The notes: generated from the sequence alone by a model not told the origin. A stretch of 64,000 nucleotides of DNA from Sinorhizobium sp. B11 (GCA_039725955.1 CP091034.1:3784501-3848500); one strand, 5' to 3'. Positions 32,374 to 41,660 are shown, counted from the stretch's first letter. A program made the numbers and translations.

Positions 32374-34976
32374 TTTCTCACTACCCCTTTCAATCCGCCG
32401 CCAATCAGCAATGTCGCATCCATCAATGCGATCATCGGATTGCCCCCTCCGGACACCGCAAGATAGCGCGGTTGCCAGTGCGGATGAAACTTGGATTTGA
32501 AGGCACGAAGCCCCTTGAAGTTGTAGAAGCGCTCGCCGTGTTCGAAGACCGTACCGCCGATACGGTCCCAGACAGGCGCTACCTCCCGTTTCGACATGCC
32601 GGAGAGAGGCGCCATGCCAAGGTTAAAATGCGTAAAGCCCTGAGCGCGCAGATACTCCATGATCTGCACGAACAGGAAGTCCATTGCCCCTTTCGGCGCA
32701 TCGGGCGAGAAGCGCATCAGGTCGATCGTCCCCTCCTCTCTCGCCGTGGTGACCAGGATATTGGCAAAAGCAACGATTCGGCCGTCCTTCTTGAGAACTC
32801 CGACCGGTTGAGACATCACATAATCAGGATCGAAGGCACCGAGCGAGAAACCTTTCTCCTTGGCATTGTGGTGCTCGAGCCACGCGTTGGAAACGGCCGA
32901 CAGATCGTCGATGACGGCAGGGATATCAACGGGCTCAATAACGGCGAATTCCAGCCCGTCGCGCTGGGCGCGGCTTGCGGTCTGGCGCAGGTTCGCCCAT
33001 TTGCCGCCCTTCATTTCGAAGGTGCGCAGATCAGCGACCGCCAGTTCACCCAGCTTGAAGGCGCGCAAGCCGGCATCGGCGCAATGCGAAAGCAGCGCCG
33101 GCGAGATCTGGTAGAACACAGCGCGGCATCCCGCAGCGCGCGCCGCTTCCACGAAACGCCAGACCAGTTCCGGCACGGCATGACGGTCACCGATCGGATC
33201 AAACAGTGCGATCCATGAACGCCCCTGCCGGCCATACATGATGAAGGCGTCGCCCTTTTCCGAGAACATGATGGACTTGTCGCCCATGCGCACGAGGTTG
33301 GCATCCGCACTATCCTGCTTCCCGACGATCTCGACGGCTCGGCGAACCGCTTCCTCGTCCGCCGGCTCCGGTTTGAAGGCCGCAGGCCGCAACAGGCTGA
33401 AAACGGCAATGGCAGAGGAAATGATGGAGATGCCGAGCACCGCACGCAGGCCGCGCGGCGCTTCTGCGGCAAATTCAAACTGCCACCAGAGCTCGTTGCT
33501 GTATTCCACATCGCGATAGACGAAGAGCAGGATGACGACAGCTCCGACAATGATCACGGCAATCGCCGTCAGCCAGGATGTCGTCATCGCCTGGTTGAGA
33601 AGCGAAGCATGACGGGTGAAAAGCCGGCGACTAACAAAGAGGCCGAAAACCAGAAAGGCCAGGACAGCCGCTTCGACAAGCGCAATCGCTTTCAGCAGCG
33701 AAAGCGTCAGGGCAGCAACGGCGGAAAATACCGCCACCCACCACGCACCATCGAGCCGCTGACCAAGGCCGCGGGCCGCAACGACAAGCGCAAGCCCGAG
33801 CAGGCTGGAGAGGAAATGCGCACCTTCGACAATTGGCAGCGGCAGATAGTTGGAGAGAAATTCGAGGTTTTGATCGGGCGTCGGCGTCACGCTCGAAAAG
33901 ATCAGCATGACGCCCAGAAGCAGCGCCAGTGCCGAAAGAAGCTGCGGCATCAGCCGCCCGCCGATACGCCGCACGCTGGAGGCCGCAGGATGATCCACGA
34001 AGCGGCGAAGCTCGGCCGCCGACACCGCAAGGATGGCAATCAGCAGCGGCAAGACGTGATAGATCAGGCGATAAAGAACCAGTGAGCCGAGAACGGCATC
34101 GATGTTCACCGCGCTGCCGAGTGAGGCGATGATGACAGTTTCAAAAACGCCAAGACCCGCCGGCACGTGGCTCAGCACGCCAAGCCCGACGGCAATCGCG
34201 TAGACCGCCAGAAACACCGGCCAACCGATCGCCGTTTGAGGCAGGAGCACGTAGAGCACCGAGGCGGAAGCCGCGATATCGAATGCGGTTACCAGGAACT
34301 GGCGCGACCAGGTGCGCGAATCCGGCAGGCGAAGCGCGATCGAACCGATTTCGATCACCCTGCCCTCGCGACCGACAATCATGAGAGAGCCGAGGATCGC
34401 CAGGATGACCGCCGCGACGATCCGAAGCCACAGGCCGCTGACATTGATCAGCGGCGCGATCTCATCGGCAATAACGAGAAGCGCGATTGCAGCCACAGCC
34501 GCAAGGCCCAGGCCGAAAGACAACGTCACGAAAGCAATGATCCGGCCGATATCCTCAGGCGAAATCCCAAGCCTCGTATAGGCACGGTAACGGATCGCCC
34601 CGCCTGACAATGCACCGAAACCGGCAGTATTGCCGACCGCATAGGCGCTGAAGGCGGTGAGCGCGACATGCGGAAAAGGCAGCCGCTTGCCGATATAGTC
34701 GATGGCGTTGAGATCGTAGAAAACGAGTGCCAGAAAGCTCAGGGCCGTGAAGAGCAAGGCGAGCAGGATCGAGCTCGGCCGGGTTGCCGCGAGGGCCTCG
34801 ACGACGTCGTCATAGCGCACCTCATCGGTCAACTGCATGATCGCGTAGCCGACAAGGCAAAAAATGAGGAGCGTGGCAAGAGCCGTCAGAGGCGTGCGAT
34901 AGCGCCGGAAAACTGCGCCGACGGAAAAACCCTCTTCCGTCTCTGAATTCTCTTCCAACTTGCCGTGACCCGACAT
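32370..34976 (-). CDS. lpiA: Lysyl-phosphatidylglycerol synthase/flippase (MprF family)
   Basis: 868 residues. About 14 hydrophobic segments in the first ~530 residues form the flippase part. The cytoplasmic C-terminal domain (about 545-850) transfers lysine from Lys-tRNA to phosphatidylglycerol. It shows MFSEKGDAFIMYGRQGRSWI and MDFLFVQIMEYLRAQGFTHF, plus NLGMAPLSGM. This makes the inner membrane less negative and gives resistance to cationic peptides and acid. It is co-transcribed with atvA, as in R. tropici. The promoter should lie in 34977-35178, where I see no clear box. Confidence 0.95.
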   Translation of the reverse strand: MSGHGKLEENSETEEGFSVGAVFRRYRTPLTALATLLIFCLVGYAIMQLTDEVRYDDVVEALAATRPSSILLALLFTALSFLALVFYDLNAIDYIGKRLPFPHVALTAFSAYAVGNTAGFGALSGGAIRYRAYTRLGISPEDIGRIIAFVTLSFGLGLAAVAAIALLVIADEIAPLINVSGLWLRIVAAVILAILGSLMIVGREGRVIEIGSIALRLPDSRTWSRQFLVTAFDIAASASVLYVLLPQTAIGWPVFLAVYAIAVGLGVLSHVPAGLGVFETVIIASLGSAVNIDAVLGSLVLYRLIYHVLPLLIAILAVSAAELRRFVDHPAASSVRRIGGRLMPQLLSALALLLGVMLIFSSVTPTPDQNLEFLSNYLPLPIVEGAHFLSSLLGLALVVAARGLGQRLDGAWWVAVFSAVAALTLSLLKAIALVEAAVLAFLVFGLFVSRRLFTRHASLLNQAMTTSWLTAIAVIIVGAVVILLFVYRDVEYSNELWWQFEFAAEAPRGLRAVLGISIISSAIAVFSLLRPAAFKPEPADEEAVRRAVEIVGKQDSADANLVRMGDKSIMFSEKGDAFIMYGRQGRSWIALFDPIGDRHAVPELVWRFVEAARAAGCRAVFYQISPALLSHCADAGLRAFKLGELAVADLRTFEMKGGKWANLRQTASRAQRDGLEFAVIEPVDIPAVIDDLSAVSNAWLEHHNAKEKGFSLGAFDPDYVMSQPVGVLKKDGRIVAFANILVTTAREEGTIDLMRFSPDAPKGAMDFLFVQIMEYLRAQGFTHFNLGMAPLSGMSKREVAPVWDRIGGTVFEHGERFYNFKGLRAFKSKFHPHWQPRYLAVSGGGNPMIALMDATLLIGGGLKGVVRK

Positions 34977-35178
34977 TTATTACCTGCTGCAATTGCCAAT
35001 TTGGCGGGAATCTCTTCTGAGAGACGTAACATACGCAACATGCAAGCTCTATGAACCATGTTGCGGCTACCCACACCCGCGCACTTGCCGCCTCCTTCAT
35101 CCCCAATTGGGGCAAATTTGCGCAGCGCACAGGCGTGATCGCATTGCAATTTCGTAAGCTCTGCCTTGCATTGGAAGA

Positions 35179-37251
35179 TCAGGCCGCCGGTTCGCCCCCG
35201 GCATGGGCTTGTGCCGCGTAACGCGCCGCAGCGACACTCGCATCAATGTCACGCTCGCCGGCGACCTGCACCGTCGGAACGGCGAATTCGATGCCGTTTT
35301 CCTTGAAGGCGTTGCGGATCATCGCCAGCGCATTGCGGCGGATGACGAACTGCTCGCCTGGCTTTGTCATCATCGAGAGCCGGATCTCGATTGCGAATTC
35401 GCCAAACTGTTCGACACCCTTCATCTTCAGAGTCTCGATGATATTCGGACCCCATTCCGGGTTATCGAGAAGTTGCTGGCCGATCTGCTTGATGATCTTC
35501 TTCGTCTTCACGAGGTCCGTATCATAAGTGACATTCAGGCTGATCTTGTCGATCGTCCAGTCGCGGTTGAGGTTTTTGACGGCCCCGAGTTCGCCGAAAG
35601 GCACCGTGGTCAGCGGCCCGCGGTGATGGCGGAGTTTGACGGAACGCAAGCTGAAGGCCTCGACCACGCCCTTGTGGCTGCCGCTTTCGATATATTCACC
35701 GACACGAAAAGCATCGTCCCACAGATAGAACATGCCGCTGATGACATCCTTGACGATCGTCTGCGCGCCGAAACCAACCGCAACGCCAACAACACCGGCA
35801 CCAGCAATCAATGGCCCGATCTCAATGCCGAGACCTGAGAGCACCATGAGAACGGCGATCACGACGATGACGACGGCGAGGATGTTACGGAAGATCGGCA
35901 GGAGCGTCTGCAGACGGGCACGCTTGACTTTTTCCTCATCGCTGACCGTACCGTCAGCGGGTGAATCCAGAAGCTTGCCGTCGATATAGGCCTTGACCAG
36001 ATGCCAGAGCAGATCGGCCGCAAGCAGGATGACAATGCCGCCGATCGTGCCGCGCGCCACCCGGTCGATCATCGTCTCGTTTGACGTCATCATCGCAGCG
36101 GTTTCGACGCCGAGCATGCGTCCGAGCCAGATCGCGGCAAAGGCGATGATCAGAGCCCTTACACCGCGATCGAGCAAAACGGTCGCGATATGGCGCTTGG
36201 CAAGGAAGCCGGCTTCGGCCTGGTGGAAGGATTTGACTGCGAGCGTCGAGACGGCAAGTACCCGTGGCAACAGTATGAGATAGATGCAGACCCAGAGAAG
36301 CCAATCGAAGCTCAGGACCCAGATGCCCCAGAGCAGGGCGAAATAGAGGGTCAACAACCAGGTAGCTGCATGACTGCGCCGCGTTTCATTGCCCGGTCGC
36401 GACCAGACCGCTTCCGTAGCGATCAGGAATAGGCCGATACCAAGCACATAGCCGACCAGATAGCGTGTAGCCATCGAATAGCCGAGCGGTTCCATCGATT
36501 GGAGAACGGCCCAGCCGAAGACGAAATAGATGACGAACAGAATGCAGCGACGAAACCAGAATCGTGCGACGGCCGGATCAACCGCAACCGTCTCTCCCTC
36601 GCCGCGCGGCAGGGTGACAAGATCGACGATGACACCGCCGATGGAAACAGCGAAGCGCTGCACGACGACAGCGACCGCAATGGCAATCGCGATATTCAGG
36701 CTGATCGGCGGCCAGTTGAAGCTAATCAACGCAAGCCCGGTGGCAAGGCCGAAGACAATGGCCGGAATGACGCGCGCAGCAAGCCGCGTGCCCGTCATTT
36801 GCGCCGCCCGCTCCCGCCTTTCGCGCACGGCCCGTCGCACCAGGATTTCGACGACAAAACCGGTGATGAGGATAGCCAGAAATTGTGCGGCCATACGCAG
36901 CGAACCCGCGGCTCCCAACTCGCCCCAGAAGAGCGATGAGGCCCGCGTGATTTCGGATGGCAATGTCATCGCAGCACCCGAGACCATGGCGATATGCCGG
37001 CGGGCGTGCTGGAGGCGGCCCGACAATATCGACATTTCCTCGTTGTTGTCGGTCGAGGCTGCAGGCGCCGCCATTTGCGTCGCCATCCATTGCTTGACCT
37101 CCGGCGTCTGCATCAGCTCCATCATCTGCCGCACCTGGGCAGGCGGCGCGACGTCGGTGGAAGCTGCCGGCGTCGTTTGTGCGGAAACGGCGCCGAAAAG
37201 AGAAAACAGCATCATGATGCTGCAGATGCCGATCGCAGAAATTCGCCGCAT
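35179..37251 (-). CDS. Large mechanosensitive ion channel, MscS family
   Basis: 690 residues. A signal peptide (to AVSAQ) precedes a periplasmic segment and many membrane helices. The MscS core (pore helix VIVVIAVLMVLSGLGIEIGPLIAGAGVVGVAVGFGAQTI in part, then the cytoplasmic beta domain with DDAFRVGEYIESGSHKGVVE) lies around 470-640. The added N-terminal helices resemble the YbdG/YnaI/MscK-like long forms. It releases solutes under hypo-osmotic shock. It is upstream of lpiA on the same strand, 200 bp away. Confidence 0.92.
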   Translation of the reverse strand: MRRISAIGICSIMMLFSLFGAVSAQTTPAASTDVAPPAQVRQMMELMQTPEVKQWMATQMAAPAASTDNNEEMSILSGRLQHARRHIAMVSGAAMTLPSEITRASSLFWGELGAAGSLRMAAQFLAILITGFVVEILVRRAVRERRERAAQMTGTRLAARVIPAIVFGLATGLALISFNWPPISLNIAIAIAVAVVVQRFAVSIGGVIVDLVTLPRGEGETVAVDPAVARFWFRRCILFVIYFVFGWAVLQSMEPLGYSMATRYLVGYVLGIGLFLIATEAVWSRPGNETRRSHAATWLLTLYFALLWGIWVLSFDWLLWVCIYLILLPRVLAVSTLAVKSFHQAEAGFLAKRHIATVLLDRGVRALIIAFAAIWLGRMLGVETAAMMTSNETMIDRVARGTIGGIVILLAADLLWHLVKAYIDGKLLDSPADGTVSDEEKVKRARLQTLLPIFRNILAVVIVVIAVLMVLSGLGIEIGPLIAGAGVVGVAVGFGAQTIVKDVISGMFYLWDDAFRVGEYIESGSHKGVVEAFSLRSVKLRHHRGPLTTVPFGELGAVKNLNRDWTIDKISLNVTYDTDLVKTKKIIKQIGQQLLDNPEWGPNIIETLKMKGVEQFGEFAIEIRLSMMTKPGEQFVIRRNALAMIRNAFKENGIEFAVPTVQVAGERDIDASVAAARYAAQAHAGGEPAA

Positions 37252-37339
37252 GCCCGCCTCCGATGTTACAGGTCAGGCTTTTATGCAAGTGCCACAACGG
37301 AAAAGCCAGACGAACAAACGGTCTAGCTGAATACCGGCA

Positions 37340-37372
37340 AAAAGAAAGCCGCCTGCCTTTCGGCCGGCGGCT
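37340..37372 (-). terminator. gnd terminator
   Basis: Stem AGCCGCC (37347-37353) and GGCGGCT (37366-37372). On the minus strand TTTCTTTTTG follows, directly after the gnd stop. Confidence 0.8.
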
Positions 37373-37395
37373 GACGTGAGAGAAATGCGCTTGCT

Positions 37396-38421
37396 TTACT
37401 TATGTGGTTTCTCGGCATGACCGCCGAAGCCGGCACGCATGGCCGAAAGCACCTTGTTGGCGAATTCGTCCTGGTCGCGCGAGGAGAAGCGGCCGTGAAG
37501 CGCAGCGCTGAGTACCGGCGTCGGCACGCTTTCATCGATCGCCGCCATGATCGTCCAGCGGCCCTCACCGGAGTCCGAAACGCGGCCGGCATATTGAGTA
37601 AGGACCGGGTCCTTGTGCAGCGCATCGGCCGTCAGATCGAGCAGCCACGAGGTGATGACACTGCCGCGGCGCCAGACTTCCGCAACTTCCGGCAGATTGA
37701 AATCGTACTGGTAGAATTCCGGATGGGAGAGCGGAGCCGTCTCGGCATCGGCCTCATGCGTCAGGGCGCCGACGTTGGCGTGTTTCAGGATGTTGAGGCC
37801 TTCGGCATAAGCGGCCATCAGACCGTATTCGATGCCGTTATGGACCATCTTGACGAAGTGGCCTGCGCCATGCGGGCCGCAATGAAGGAAGCCCTGCTCG
37901 GCGGTGCTGAGAGCTGCAGCTTCCGGCGTGCGGTTCGGTGAGTTTTCCGCCGTGCCCGCACCTGGCGCCAACGCTGCGAAGATGGGCGTCAGATGCTGCA
38001 CGATGCCCTTCTCGCCACCGATCATCAAGCAATAGCCGCGCTCGAGGCCGAACACGCCGCCGCTGGTGCCGACGTCGACATAGTGGATGCCCTTGGTGAT
38101 GAGCTCGGCGCCGCGGCGGATGTCGTCATGATAGTAGGAGTTGCCGCCGTCGATCAGGATATCGCCGTCATGGAGCAGCGGAACGATCGAGGCGATAACC
38201 TTGTCGGTGATCGCAGCCGGCAGCATCAGCCAGACTGCGCGCGGACGGGCAAGCTTCGAAACGAATTCTTCGAGCGAGCCGCTGCCCTCGGCACCGAGCC
38301 CAACGAGATCGGCGACGCTTTCCGGCTTGGCGTCATAGACCACACATTCGTGGCCGCCCCGCATCAAGCGCTGGACCATGTAATTGCCCATACGGCCCAA
38401 ACCTACCATGCCAAGCTGCAT
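37396..38421 (-). CDS. gnd: Short-form 6-phosphogluconate dehydrogenase (decarboxylating)
   Basis: 341 residues, close to the short (YqeC/GntZ-like) class rather than the ~470-residue enzyme of enterobacteria. The NAD(P) motif is GLGRMGNYMVQRL (8-20). Family blocks are LIDGGNSYYHDDIRR, DVGTSGGVFGLERGYCLMIGG and HFVKMVHNGIEYG. It oxidises 6-phosphogluconate to ribulose-5-phosphate and CO2. Short forms are often NAD-preferring (family knowledge). It stands alone with its own terminator. Confidence 0.9.
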   Translation of the reverse strand: MQLGMVGLGRMGNYMVQRLMRGGHECVVYDAKPESVADLVGLGAEGSGSLEEFVSKLARPRAVWLMLPAAITDKVIASIVPLLHDGDILIDGGNSYYHDDIRRGAELITKGIHYVDVGTSGGVFGLERGYCLMIGGEKGIVQHLTPIFAALAPGAGTAENSPNRTPEAAALSTAEQGFLHCGPHGAGHFVKMVHNGIEYGLMAAYAEGLNILKHANVGALTHEADAETAPLSHPEFYQYDFNLPEVAEVWRRGSVITSWLLDLTADALHKDPVLTQYAGRVSDSGEGRWTIMAAIDESVPTPVLSAALHGRFSSRDQDEFANKVLSAMRAGFGGHAEKPHK

Positions 38422-38600
38422 CTGAAATCTCCTGGGATTTAATCGATATGATTCCGGAAATTAGCACCGGCATCGTGACAGGCAAGCGAAGTCTCTGTCA
38501 CAAAGGCGAGTGCGTCTGCTACACCTTGCGTGGGGCTATGCCTTCCGCACGTAGCAATCTGCCGTCTTTGGAGCGCAATTCCAACCCTCCAACAGAGATA

Positions 38601-38621
38601 TAGCCGCCTCATCGGCGGCTA
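38601..38621 (-). terminator. Hairpin downstream of the VOC gene
   Basis: Perfect 8-bp stem TAGCCGCC (38601-38608) and GGCGGCTA (38614-38621) with loop TCATC, about 40 bp past the VOC stop. No T-run follows, so it may act as an mRNA end-protecting hairpin instead of an intrinsic terminator. Confidence 0.45.
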
Positions 38622-38657
38622 CATGATCCAGCTCGGCATTAGTTTCAGCTGCATCGC

Positions 38658-39014
38658 CTAATTGCGGCTGGCCTCCCGTACCAGATGGACAATGCCTGTG
38701 GGGTTGAGGATCCAGCCACCGCGAAGATTGGGTGGCAGTGGCTCTATGGCATCGCAGCGCGGGACACCGGCCTTTTCCAGATACTCTGCAGCACGCTCGA
38801 AATCCGGCGTCATGAATTCCAGCCAAAGCTCGGCCTGGCTCATGGTCGCCACCCGGTCGATCCAAAGCCGGATCGGCCCAAGCTCGAAGGAAACATCGTC
38901 TCCTTCAATTTCCTTCAGCTTCACAATGTCGCGGTAGAAGGAAACGGTGGCTTCATACTGATGCGGCGGAACCTTCATCGCGACGTCGACGCCGCCGTAG
39001 ATCAGATCGTTCAT
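38658..39014 (-). CDS. VOC-family (glyoxalase-like) protein
   Basis: 118 residues with the beta-alpha-beta-beta-beta fold of the vicinal oxygen chelate superfamily (VSFYRDIVKLKEIEGDDVSF, then GGWILNPTGIVHLV at the end). Metal-ligand residues are incomplete, so catalysis is uncertain. The start at 39012-39014 follows GGGGGAG. It lies 11 bp after the SRPBCC gene, forming one operon under the divergent ArsR regulator. Confidence 0.82.
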   Translation of the reverse strand: MNDLIYGGVDVAMKVPPHQYEATVSFYRDIVKLKEIEGDDVSFELGPIRLWIDRVATMSQAELWLEFMTPDFERAAEYLEKAGVPRCDAIEPLPPNLRGGWILNPTGIVHLVREASRN

Positions 39015-39025
39015 GACGCTCCCCC

Positions 39026-39508
39026 TCAACCTTCCTGCACCTTGGCCTGCTCACCCCGCATTTCGCTGAGGAACATGCCTTCGCGCAGATTGATGCCGTA
39101 TTCGACAAAGGCCTTCATGCAGCAGAACATCTGCGTCCAGCCCTCGAGATTCTGGTAGGTTCCGCGCCGCCCCGGCTCATCCTCGCGCCAGCCATCCTCG
39201 GCGATGGTCACCATCGTGCCACCGTCGTCAAGCGGCTTGAAATTCATCTCTACGAGGGTCTTGTAAGCCTTCTTCTCCTCGTCCGTGGCGCCATCCCATC
39301 GCAGCACGATCTTGCTGTCGGGCACAAGCTCGACCACCTCGACCGGCACGTCTTTCCACCAGGTCACCGTCGTGCCCTCAACCAGGGGCGCGCTCGCCCC
39401 GCCCACAGTGGTGAAGTAACTCGAGAGTTTCTTTGGATTGACGACGGCATCGAAAACATCAGTCACCGGGCGGCCGATGCGGCCCGAGACGCGAATATTG
39501 AGGGACAT
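39026..39508 (-). CDS. SRPBCC/AHSA1-family protein
   Basis: 160 residues with an START-like hydrophobic-pocket fold. The N-terminal signature is VTDVFDAVVNPKKLSSYFT, and the middle holds VVELVPDSKIVLRWDG. A C-terminal helix packs over the pocket (EGWTQMFCCMKAFVEYG). Such genes commonly pair with ArsR regulators. The ligand is unknown. The start follows AGGAGGAAG; a 12-codon longer frame overlaps the operator region and is rejected. Confidence 0.88.
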   Translation of the reverse strand: MSLNIRVSGRIGRPVTDVFDAVVNPKKLSSYFTTVGGASAPLVEGTTVTWWKDVPVEVVELVPDSKIVLRWDGATDEEKKAYKTLVEMNFKPLDDGGTMVTIAEDGWREDEPGRRGTYQNLEGWTQMFCCMKAFVEYGINLREGMFLSEMRGEQAKVQEG

Positions 39509-39546
39509 GCGACTTCCTCCTCTTCTCCGTTGTGTCTGATCCAATT

Positions 39547-39566
39547 ATGTTATAAAAACATAACAT
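39547..39566. promoter_or_regulatory. ArsR-type operator overlapping the regulator start
   Basis: Perfect 7-bp inverted repeat ATGTTAT (39547-39553) and ATAACAT (39560-39566), spacer AAAAAC. The first two bases of the ArsR ATG (39565) lie inside the right arm. It is central between the divergent SRPBCC and ArsR genes. Confidence 0.7.
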
Positions 39567-39897
39567 GTCAAGTGAATCGGACGATGACCCCATTTTCAAG
39601 GCGCTGGCGCATCGCCGCCGCCGCGATATTCTCGATCTTCTGAAGGAAGAACCGCGCACGACGGGCGCGCTTTGCGAAGCATTCCCGGAGATGGATCGCT
39701 GCACGGTCATGCAGCATCTGAAGGTGCTGGAGGAAGCCGATCTGGTGATTGCCAGGAAGGAGGGCCGAGAGCGCTGGAACCATCTGAACAGCCTGCCGAT
39801 CAAACAGATTCACGACCGCTGGATCAGCGCCTATGCAGGCCATGCACTGTCGATTCTCGACCGGCTGAAGAGCGACCTCGAGGGTCCGTCGCACTAG
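39565..39897 (+). CDS. ArsR-family transcriptional regulator
   Basis: 110 residues, winged helix: DPIFKALAHRRRRDILDLL, then TTGALCEAFPEMDRCTVMQH as the DNA-recognition part and ARKEGRERWNHLN as the wing. It lacks the metal-binding Cys pair (ELCVCDL-type) of true ArsR, like the many regulators paired with SRPBCC proteins. No ribosome-binding site precedes the ATG; the operator fills the space, so it may be leaderless. It probably represses itself and the divergent SRPBCC-VOC operon. Confidence 0.9.
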   Translation: MSSESDDDPIFKALAHRRRRDILDLLKEEPRTTGALCEAFPEMDRCTVMQHLKVLEEADLVIARKEGRERWNHLNSLPIKQIHDRWISAYAGHALSILDRLKSDLEGPSH

Positions 39898-39927
39898 CTT
39901 GCTGCGGCAATTAGAGGGAGAGGAACC

Positions 39928-40461
39928 ATGCCGATATCCGGATCTGCCATCCGTCGCACGCGCCAGCTGCGCAAGATGAAGCAGGAACATCTGGCGGAAT
40001 TGCTTGGTGTCAATCAGGCAACCGTCTCCCGCTGGGAGCGCGGCATCCTGCCAGTCACCGTCGCTCAGGAAACACGGCTGGAAAGCATCTTCACAAGCAA
40101 ATCATCCTCCACCGATGCCGCATTGAAACGTCTCGTCGAACATTCCCGGAGCAAGGTTCATCTTATCTGCGACCGCACCCACCGGCTTCTCGCAGCCTCC
40201 AGTGTACGGCAGAGCGAATGGCGCCTGCCGGTCTCCGATCTCCTGGACAGGTCTTTGCTCTCCTATGCGTCGCAGGAAATCGTGAAGACAGAGGGCGAAC
40301 TCGCCGGCCTCGGCTGGCATGAAGGCCAAATGAATTCGCTGACACTGGAGACGGGCGCAAACGATAATCCGCACCTGCCCATCGTGGCCGGGCAGCTATT
40401 GTGGGAGCGCATCTTCCTGGCTGACGGCAGCGCCGCACGATTGGTTACGACACTCGACTGA
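39928..40461 (+). CDS. XRE-family regulator with C-terminal sensor-like domain
   Basis: 177 residues. A helix-turn-helix lies at about 6-58 (IRRTRQLRKMKQEHLAELLG, then NQATVSRWERG). The remaining ~115 residues resemble no family I can name, though HLICDRTHRLLAASS looks like a PAS- or GAF-type strand pattern. The start follows GGGAGAGG. It is 30 bp after the ArsR gene and 97 bp before an epimerase gene with a palindrome in its promoter, which it may control. Confidence 0.82.
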   Translation: MPISGSAIRRTRQLRKMKQEHLAELLGVNQATVSRWERGILPVTVAQETRLESIFTSKSSSTDAALKRLVEHSRSKVHLICDRTHRLLAASSVRQSEWRLPVSDLLDRSLLSYASQEIVKTEGELAGLGWHEGQMNSLTLETGANDNPHLPIVAGQLLWERIFLADGSAARLVTTLD

Positions 40462-40486
40462 GCCTGCAGATTTCCTGCATTCCGCT

Positions 40487-40499
40487 GCATAAATTATGC
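40487..40499. promoter_or_regulatory. Palindrome GCATAA-A-TTATGC upstream of the epimerase
   Basis: Perfect 6+1+6 inverted repeat, about 60 bp before the epimerase start and 26 bp after the XRE gene. TTTCCTGCA and TTCCGCTGCA just before it form an imperfect direct repeat. A candidate site for the adjacent XRE regulator (inference). Confidence 0.45.
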
Positions 40500-40557
40500 G
40501 TTGTCCCGCGAGAGCGGCCTTTGTTAGCGTCCGTCACCAACTATCCGGAGACGCAGA

Positions 40558-41547
40558 ATGACAATACTGGTGACGGGAAGCACAGGCCATCTGGGCGAAG
40601 CGCTGATGCGCACCTTGAGGGATCAAGGCCGTCGGGTCCGCGGTATCGATATCAAACCCTCGCCTTTTACCGATATGACCGGATCGATTACCGATCCCGA
40701 TTTCATCCGCCGTGCGATGACAGGCATCACCGCCATTATCCACGCCGCCACGCTGCACAAGCCGCATGTCGGAACACACGCCAACAAGGATTTCATCGAC
40801 ACCAACGTCGCAGGCACGATGAACCTTCTCGAGCAGGCAGTCGCGGTAGGCGTAACAAGCTTCGTTTTCACCAGCACCACCAGTGCTTTCGGAGCGGCCC
40901 TGCGCCCGACCCCAGGCGAACCGGCCGCCTGGATCACCGAAGATGTTCTGCCCGTTGCCCGAAATATCTACGGCGTTACGAAGGTCGCAGCCGAAGGCAT
41001 CTGCGAGCTCTTCGCGCGCACCATGTCACTGCCCGTCGTCGTTTTGAGGACTTCGCGATTCTTCCCGGAAGATGACGACGATCCCGATATTCGCAACCGC
41101 TACTCCGCCGACAACTCACAGGCCAACGAGTTGCTTTATCGGCGCGTCGATATCGAGGATGTGGTCGACGCCCATTTGCTGGCACTGGAAAGAGCGCCGT
41201 CCATCGGCTTCGGTCGTTATATCATTTCAGCGACGGCACCCTTCACCGAAGCCGATCTCGCCGACCTGCGCCGTGATGCGCGCGTGACGGCGGAGCGCCT
41301 TTTCCCCGACATGGCCGCACTTTACGCGGCGCGCGGATGGACGATGTTTCCGCACTTCGACCGCGTCTATGTCAATGCGCTGGCCCGACAGGAACTTGGC
41401 TGGCGCCCGAAGTACGACTTTCGACACCTGCTCGATTGCCTGCGCGACGGCAGGGAATGGAGAAGTCCGCTCGCTCTTCTCGTCGGCGCAAAGGGTTACC
41501 ACGACCAGAATTTCGAGGATGGGCCTTACCCGCTACAGCGCCGCTGA
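40558..41547 (+). CDS. NAD(P)-dependent epimerase/dehydratase
   Basis: 329 residues of the extended SDR family. The nucleotide-binding motif is VTGSTGHLGEAL (5-16). The catalytic region is TSTTSAFGAA with NIYGVTKVAAEGI (YxxxK). The C-terminal part, including FRHLLDCLRDGREWRSPLALLVGAKGYH in part, is poorly conserved. The substrate is probably a sugar nucleotide or a small carbonyl compound, but nothing nearby decides. Confidence 0.85.
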   Translation: MTILVTGSTGHLGEALMRTLRDQGRRVRGIDIKPSPFTDMTGSITDPDFIRRAMTGITAIIHAATLHKPHVGTHANKDFIDTNVAGTMNLLEQAVAVGVTSFVFTSTTSAFGAALRPTPGEPAAWITEDVLPVARNIYGVTKVAAEGICELFARTMSLPVVVLRTSRFFPEDDDDPDIRNRYSADNSQANELLYRRVDIEDVVDAHLLALERAPSIGFGRYIISATAPFTEADLADLRRDARVTAERLFPDMAALYAARGWTMFPHFDRVYVNALARQELGWRPKYDFRHLLDCLRDGREWRSPLALLVGAKGYHDQNFEDGPYPLQRR

Positions 41548-41637
41548 TACGGACCGCGAGGCAGGCCCGTATGCACAAGAAGAACCGGCGATAATTGCAG
41601 ACATCGCCGCGCTCGCTTCAGCTCTAGCCGATAGGGA

Positions 41638-41659
41638 AACGGGCGCCGAAGCGCCCGTT
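41638..41659 (-). terminator. Hairpin after the aldo/keto reductase
   Basis: Perfect 9-bp stem AACGGGCGC and GCGCCCGTT with loop CGAA, one base past the reductase stop. The T-run on the minus strand is short (GTTTCCC), so termination strength is uncertain. Confidence 0.6.
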
Positions 41660-41660
41660 C

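Noticed and set aside
38536..38865. Frame on the minus strand overlapping the end of the VOC gene
   Set aside because: The overlap part is a shadow of the VOC gene and the remainder contains the hairpin at 38601-38621; no family match is apparent.
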